DNA of 51,073 nt, taken from assembly GCA_003216815.1 (NCBI GenBank), contig QCIG01000013.1, forward strand, positions 1 through 51,073, written 5' to 3'. This DNA comes from Prochlorococcus sp. AG-402-K14 (GTDB lineage Bacteria > Cyanobacteriota > Cyanobacteriia > PCC-6307 > Cyanobiaceae). The notes under the pieces were generated by a model. The model worked only from the letters and a program-made list of their open reading frames with translations. It was not told where the DNA came from and did no database searches. Made by a program: the position numbers and the translations under genes. This document shows positions 46,898-51,073 of the stretch, piece by piece (position 1 is the first letter of the stretch; every line of letters starts with the position of its first letter).

Positions 46898-47332
46898 TTA
46901 ATTTGAGTCATCAAGATTAGGTCCCTCAATAAGCCATTGTTGTAAAAGTATAGCGGCAGCTGCACTATCAATTCTTCCAGTTTTGTCACTTTTTAATGAG
47001 AATCTTTCTTCAGCCTCGATGGTTGAACAATGTTCATTTATAAAAACCACAGGGAGGTTTAAATTTGTTGCTAATTTAGCCCCATATTTTTTACATCGAT
47101 TTGATTGATTAGTTTCCTTGCCGTGCATATCAAGAGGATTCCCAATAACCAGACCTTTAACTTTTCGATTAGAGCATATCTTGTGGAACTTTTGAAGATC
47201 TTCTTCAAAAGTTTTTCTAAAAATTGCAGGGAGATGAGTTATTGATATTCCAAGAGGATCACAACCTGCGATACCTATCCTTTTATTTCCAATATCAAGA
47301 CTTAAAACTGAACAAGGTCTTGGTTGATTCAT
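46898..47332 (-). CDS. ruvX: Putative pre-16S rRNA nuclease / Holliday junction resolvase YqgF
   Basis: A 144-residue RNase H-fold protein: [18 protein letters not shown] with the first catalytic Asp, [34 protein letters not shown] with the Glu, and [15 protein letters not shown] with the last Asp. In E. coli it matures the 16S 5' end. Its ATG follows the TAA of the upstream gene directly, with no spacer. Confidence 0.93.
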   Translation of the reverse strand: MNQPRPCSVLSLDIGNKRIGIAGCDPLGISITHLPAIFRKTFEEDLQKFHKICSNRKVKGLVIGNPLDMHGKETNQSNRCKKYGAKLATNLNLPVVFINEHCSTIEAEERFSLKSDKTGRIDSAAAAILLQQWLIEGPNLDDSN

Positions 47333-48367
47333 TTATTTTTGGTCAATTTGAAATGTAGTGGGTAATTCAGGCTGTTGTTGTAAATTGCCTACAAGATTAG
47401 ATAAAAGTTCTGTTTCTATTGACTTTAATTTATATCCATTCTGTCTTTTCCATATACTTCTTCCAAGAAGAACTCTCTCTTCCGTAATTTCCCAGTCATT
47501 TGCAGTCAAGATTTCATTAAATTTATTGTCTGCACTTGTTGTTTCTATATAAATTTTCTTTTGAGCTGTTTTTATATTATTGATTCTTTGTGGAATAGAT
47601 AGATCAAGTCGTTCATCCCATGCTAACCCTCTTATTAGCTCTAATGAATACTCATGCTGGGGACAAATAGATGGTATGAAACCTGCCATAATATTATTTT
47701 CTCTAGACTTAATAACTCCAGTAAAGATATTTCTTTTTTCATATATATCGTGCCATTGCCTATCAAAAATTGACCTAAAGTGAATTGACTCTCTAGATTG
47801 TTCAAGTCTCCATATTTTTTGGCTATTTTCTTCATTTAGTTTTTCCCAAATAAAGTTATCTTTATATTCATTCTTTATGTACTTGGATTCATCTTTTCTT
47901 TTCCAATACTTCACTATTCTAATAGGTTGAAACCCAGATTGTCTTATTACAGGTAGATTTTGATTGTCATTTGTATTTATAGAAATTAAAAAACTCTGAG
48001 TATTGATATTACTTTCGTGGAGAACCTTCCTTAATAAATTCTGTAATAAGTTATAGCGACTATATGAAATTGATTCTCCTATAAAAGATGGCTCTGATAT
48101 TGACCAGCAGGACCCTCTTCTATTAATTGGTGTTGCTAACAAATATGCAATTATATTATTTCTTTCTATGGCTACAAAACAAGTTGAGTTACGCGTAGGA
48201 ATAATGTTAGTAAGACTTGATTCTAATGATGAAAACCATTTCTTACATAATAATATTTGAAATATTCCAAGGTATTTAGTATGTTTTTCTGCTCTAAGCA
48301 TTGATAAATGCTTGAGCTTAAGTGGCTCAATTATCAGATCAGAAGGAAAAGCTTCATCTTTTTGCAT
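47333..48367 (-). CDS. GNAT-like conserved hypothetical protein
   Basis: A 344-residue protein. The N-terminal half (LIIEPLKLKHLSML, then CFVAIERNNIIAYLLATPINRRGSCWSI and a helix with LLRKVLHES) has the strand-helix order of a GNAT acyltransferase, though the acetyl-CoA loop is not clear. The C-terminal half has a second partial copy of the pattern. It directly abuts ruvX, and the pair is likely a conserved cyanobacterial unit. Substrate unknown. Confidence 0.68.
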   Translation of the reverse strand: MQKDEAFPSDLIIEPLKLKHLSMLRAEKHTKYLGIFQILLCKKWFSSLESSLTNIIPTRNSTCFVAIERNNIIAYLLATPINRRGSCWSISEPSFIGESISYSRYNLLQNLLRKVLHESNINTQSFLISINTNDNQNLPVIRQSGFQPIRIVKYWKRKDESKYIKNEYKDNFIWEKLNEENSQKIWRLEQSRESIHFRSIFDRQWHDIYEKRNIFTGVIKSRENNIMAGFIPSICPQHEYSLELIRGLAWDERLDLSIPQRINNIKTAQKKIYIETTSADNKFNEILTANDWEITEERVLLGRSIWKRQNGYKLKSIETELLSNLVGNLQQQPELPTTFQIDQK

Positions 48368-48387
48368 TTAATTATTTTATTATATTT

Positions 48388-49551
48388 TTAACTATCATGT
48401 GACCAATATCTAGTTTCATCCTGTCTGATAAGTACTAATGGTGTTAGTTGGTTGGCATTACCTGCTGGATTTGATGTTAAGGCTCTTTTTATTATTTCAG
48501 TATGATTTATATTATTTGTTGATAGAATTTTAACTCTTCCTAGGTCATTTACATCTACAACAGCTACATTAACTTTTAGTAGTTCTGATGCTTTTATACA
48601 AAATGAATTAGTATCTTTAGGTCCTAAAACTATACTTTTATCATAAGGTGGTGTTGTACCAGTAATATCGTCAATTAATCTTGCTTGTTCTCCTGCTAAG
48701 CGATAAAACATACCTCTAATTCCGAAAAATTTAAATATTCCACCAATTATCCAGGAAATTATTACACGTGAGGGACCAGTGATATTTATCAGTGTTTGCA
48801 TCCCGCATGCTGTGGCTAAACTACTTGTTGGGTGAAACCCTTTGCAAAGTAATCTAGCAATTGGACTTACATGGATAGTCCTAAAATCTATATATTTTCC
48901 TTGCATAATTGCTAGAGGTGATTCTCCAATTGTAAGAATGTCTGAAGGTAAGTAATCTTTAGGAATGTATGACTTTAATATAGATAAAGGATCATCTAAA
49001 GAACCTAATATATGTGTTTTAATCGGTTCTACTGAATTTTTATTAGAGGACTTTTCTTTAGGTGGATTTGAATAATTGGGTAAAACGAATCCATCATATC
49101 TTGTGAAGAAACCGAATGGTCCATAATTACCCCATTCAATATCTAACCATAAACATTTGAATTTATCTATTGATGGTTTCTTGACTTCGAATTCAATCTC
49201 AATATTGACAAATGTAGATTTTTTACTTTTTAAAATATATGCAGACCAGTAATCATTTTCTTCAATTTCTTCTTCTGGGTGATGCGGTTTTATTTTTGTA
49301 TCAATGCTTATTAACTCATCTTTGGAAATACCAACTAGCTGAGGATTTACATTGAAAAATGGAATCATAACCTCCATCTTTTGATTTATGTTTGATATTT
49401 CCACCGAAGCAATATATTTTTGCTTTGCACCTGATAGCTGTTTTCTAAATTGTTTTGGTTTTAGTATTAATGGTGAATCTATACGGAAACTATGACTTAA
49501 TTCAATCAAGAAATAAGTTAATATTGTAAGAATAAGAATGCTTAATAACAT
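48388..49551 (-). CDS. CofE-like (F420-0:gamma-glutamyl ligase-like) membrane-anchored protein
   Basis: A 387-residue protein. An N-terminal membrane segment (about 1-18) is followed by a region unique to cyanobacteria, then a domain like CofE: ILTIGESPLAIMQGKYI and then TGTTPPYDKSIVLGPKD-like and VAVVDVNDLGRVKIL segments. CofE adds glutamate to coenzyme F420, which is not known as a cofactor in Prochlorococcus, so another substrate or role is likely. It lies between a GNAT-like gene and a thioredoxin-fold gene on the same strand. Confidence 0.68.
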   Translation of the reverse strand: MLLSILILTILTYFLIELSHSFRIDSPLILKPKQFRKQLSGAKQKYIASVEISNINQKMEVMIPFFNVNPQLVGISKDELISIDTKIKPHHPEEEIEENDYWSAYILKSKKSTFVNIEIEFEVKKPSIDKFKCLWLDIEWGNYGPFGFFTRYDGFVLPNYSNPPKEKSSNKNSVEPIKTHILGSLDDPLSILKSYIPKDYLPSDILTIGESPLAIMQGKYIDFRTIHVSPIARLLCKGFHPTSSLATACGMQTLINITGPSRVIISWIIGGIFKFFGIRGMFYRLAGEQARLIDDITGTTPPYDKSIVLGPKDTNSFCIKASELLKVNVAVVDVNDLGRVKILSTNNINHTEIIKRALTSNPAGNANQLTPLVLIRQDETRYWSHDS

Positions 49552-49607
49552 TTAGATTAAGGTTATTTAATAATTTAATTTAGTATTTTCAGTTTCTTTT
49601 TACATTG

Positions 49608-50165
49608 TTAACTACCTCTAGGTTTAAGATATCCATCTTTTGAAGGTTCACTATTATATTCATTAAAGCTTTTAACTGTTAGATCAAAATCAGGTTTTTC
49701 AAGACCTGTTCCTTTTGTTATCGCATTATTAATTTCATCAAAGGATATCTGTCCTTCTTTGTCTAAGAGAACATTTCCTTGCCCATCAAGAATTACTACC
49801 TGAGGTATTTTCCCATGCCAGTAGTAACCTGGGTCGGTTAATGTTTTCTTGTCATCATTATCTAATTCATCAATTGCAAGAGGAATTAAATCAATAGATG
49901 AACTCCATAATAATTTAATTCCTGAAACTACAGGGGCGAATTGTTTACTCGTAGAACTATCATCTAGATAGAAAACTAAAACACTTGTTCTTTTATTCTT
50001 TAATGATTCTGATAATGTACTGGCTGGAGGGACTAATGAACCATTTCCAGCATATATTGGGAATATATTTCCATCATAACTATTAGTATCTCTAGCAGAA
50101 TATACTGGATTTACATAGAGAATTAAAAGTATTAGTAATGATGAGAATACTCTAAATAAAATCAA
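49608..50165 (-). CDS. Secreted thioredoxin-fold protein lacking cysteines
   Basis: A 185-residue protein with a signal or anchor (hydrophobic about 3-20, then VYSA). A thioredoxin-like domain follows: SVLVFYLDDSSTSKQFAPVV at the usual active-site strand and helix, then IPQVVILDGQGNVLLDKEG with the cis-Pro. There is no Cys in the whole protein, so it cannot be a disulfide reductase. The only standard start in the open frame is TTG at 50165. A lumenal assembly factor is plausible, as for other cyanobacterial thioredoxin-like proteins. Confidence 0.72.
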   Translation of the reverse strand: MILFRVFSSLLILLILYVNPVYSARDTNSYDGNIFPIYAGNGSLVPPASTLSESLKNKRTSVLVFYLDDSSTSKQFAPVVSGIKLLWSSSIDLIPLAIDELDNDDKKTLTDPGYYWHGKIPQVVILDGQGNVLLDKEGQISFDEINNAITKGTGLEKPDFDLTVKSFNEYNSEPSKDGYLKPRGS

Positions 50166-50233
50166 AGTAAAATACTAATTTTTATAATTCTAAAGTCTAA
50201 GAGCTAATCTAGCTATATTTATGAATAAATAAA

Positions 50234-51073
50234 TTATCCCTTAGATAGGTTTTTCCCCATCCCCTGAGCTATGCCTCTTCCTACTAATCCTATAGATCTT
50301 CCAATTACTTTAGTAAGAATTAGGACTATTAAATCACCAAGGTATTGAATTATTGCCTGTATTTGTGGGGCTAAAGCATCTCTTAACTCAATGATAAACG
50401 CTATTTGTCTCTGCAACCAATCTAATTTCCTTAATTCGTCATCTCTGGGCTCCATAATGATAATCTTTTCTACTGTATTATTATTAACGGTATAATATAA
50501 TCTCTTGCTTTCGTAAAGTCTTACTGGCTTCTTGAAAATATTTTGAATTTGATTTTTTGCGTTAATTTGATTCCTTTTGCGTTCTAGTTCTCTTGTTGAA
50601 ATTAATTCTTTATTTAAAAAGTATTTGCGTAATTCTGGCCATTCAGAACATGAAGATATTATCTCTTCACTAACTAATTCAGATGTTCTAAATATCCAAT
50701 TTAGTATAAGCATTTCTAATTGTATAAAAGCTCTAGGTTCTTCGCTTGAGATGTAATGACCGTCTATGAGGATAGGCTTATTGTTTAATATTGGATCGAT
50801 TATTAAATCAATTGAGGGTAGTTCATCATCAAGTATATCCAGTTCTGAATTGTTTACTAGGAAATCTGAAATAGAAACTTCAACACCATTTTTTAGTAAA
50901 CGATCATATGAACCTATGAGATTTCGTAATGTATTTGCACGTAATTCTGGTGTGATTGATTTTAAGTTATGCTCAAATGATCTTTCTTGATCATTTTTTG
51001 AATCAAGTTTATTTATCACAATCGAGAATTCATGGAGAAGAGTCTTTAAGAGATTAATTCTTTTTATATTATT
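50234..51073 (-). CDS. DUF3685-like protein, probably 5' partial
   Basis: A GTG at 51019 would give 261 residues, but the frame stays open to the window edge (codons up to 51073), so the true start may lie outside. Helical N-terminal part, with a conserved central block (FIQLEMLILNWIFRTSEL) and a C-terminal amphipathic or membrane-like segment (about 225-255 from that GTG, IQYLGDLIVLILTKVIGRS). The organisation is that of the DUF3685 family of cyanobacteria and plastids. The function is unknown. Confidence 0.65.
   Translation of the reverse strand, partial: NNIKRINLLKTLLHEFSIVINKLDSKNDQERSFEHNLKSITPELRANTLRNLIGSYDRLLKNGVEVSISDFLVNNSELDILDDELPSIDLIIDPILNNKPILIDGHYISSEEPRAFIQLEMLILNWIFRTSELVSEEIISSCSEWPELRKYFLNKELISTRELERKRNQINAKNQIQNIFKKPVRLYESKRLYYTVNNNTVEKIIIMEPRDDELRKLDWLQRQIAFIIELRDALAPQIQAIIQYLGDLIVLILTKVIGRSIGLVGRGIAQGMGKNLSKG

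Noticed and set aside
1-51073. tRNA, rRNA or classic cyanobacterial small RNA genes, and complete mobile elements
   Set aside because: No cloverleaf, rRNA segment, transposase or complete recombinase could be recognised by eye on either strand; the integrase-like segment at sir is only a fragment.

Overview
The window looks like a piece of a Prochlorococcus chromosome (marine picocyanobacterium, alpha-cyanobacterial lineage). The DNA is AT-rich and very densely coded, with no gene-free stretch above about 200 bases. The gene set is cyanobacterial and photosynthetic: chlP, ccsA, a class II FBPase/SBPase (glpX), prk, rpe, glgC, gnd, pgl, the DevBCA exporter, a cyanobacterial-type short EF-Ts and several small proteins known only from cyanobacteria. 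A low-light, NATL-like strain is my best guess from memory of protein sequences; this is inference, not a measurement. I saw no rRNA, tRNA, CRISPR array, insertion sequence or intact prophage.

Layout. Positions 1-2.6 kb hold a DevB-DevC-DevA exporter (devB cut by the left edge), followed by a 51-residue basic protein and a GT2 glycosyltransferase. Positions 3.9-9.1 kb run rpsB, tsf, a cyanobacterial hypothetical and recG. A VanX-type dipeptidase (+) then converges on and overlaps sulfite reductase (-). The sulfite reductase reading frame carries an N-terminal extension that resembles the N-terminal domain of tyrosine recombinases. glyS (+) converges with chlP (-). Positions 15.9-23.6 kb run rightward: VanY-like peptidase, typA, DUF309, a large GT-C-like membrane protein, lptB, lptF/G and ccsA. 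rpe (-) is followed by glpX, hemA, glgC, gnd, pgl, a CIA30-like gene and a hypothetical gene (+), which meet ilvD (-) with one base between the stops. A short mixed section follows (small membrane protein, upp-like, pentapeptide protein, CobW GTPase, CxxC mini-protein, purS, purQ), ending in a bidirectional terminator at 37.3 kb.

From 37.3 kb to the right edge everything is on the minus strand: fba class I, Gfo/Idh oxidoreductase, a small secreted protein, accD, a short prepilin peptidase, prk, leuB, lpxD, proB, a YqeG-type HAD phosphatase with no standard start codon, DUF3727, ruvX, a GNAT-like protein, a CofE-like protein, a cysteine-free thioredoxin-fold protein and a DUF3685-like protein cut by the right edge.

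Functional themes are carbon metabolism (Calvin cycle: prk, rpe, glpX, fba; oxidative pentose phosphate: gnd, pgl; glycogen: glgC), the envelope (lptB, lptF/G, lpxD, two glycosyltransferases, two D-Ala peptidases), tetrapyrroles and redox cofactors (hemA, chlP, ccsA, sir with siroheme), translation (rpsB, tsf, glyS, typA) and amino-acid or purine synthesis (ilvD, leuB, proB, purS, purQ). The most unusual items are the integrase-like extension on sulfite reductase, the non-AUG/GUG/UUG start of the YqeG gene, the GT-C gene sitting beside lptB, and a 9-fold Asp-His repeat in the CobW GTPase.
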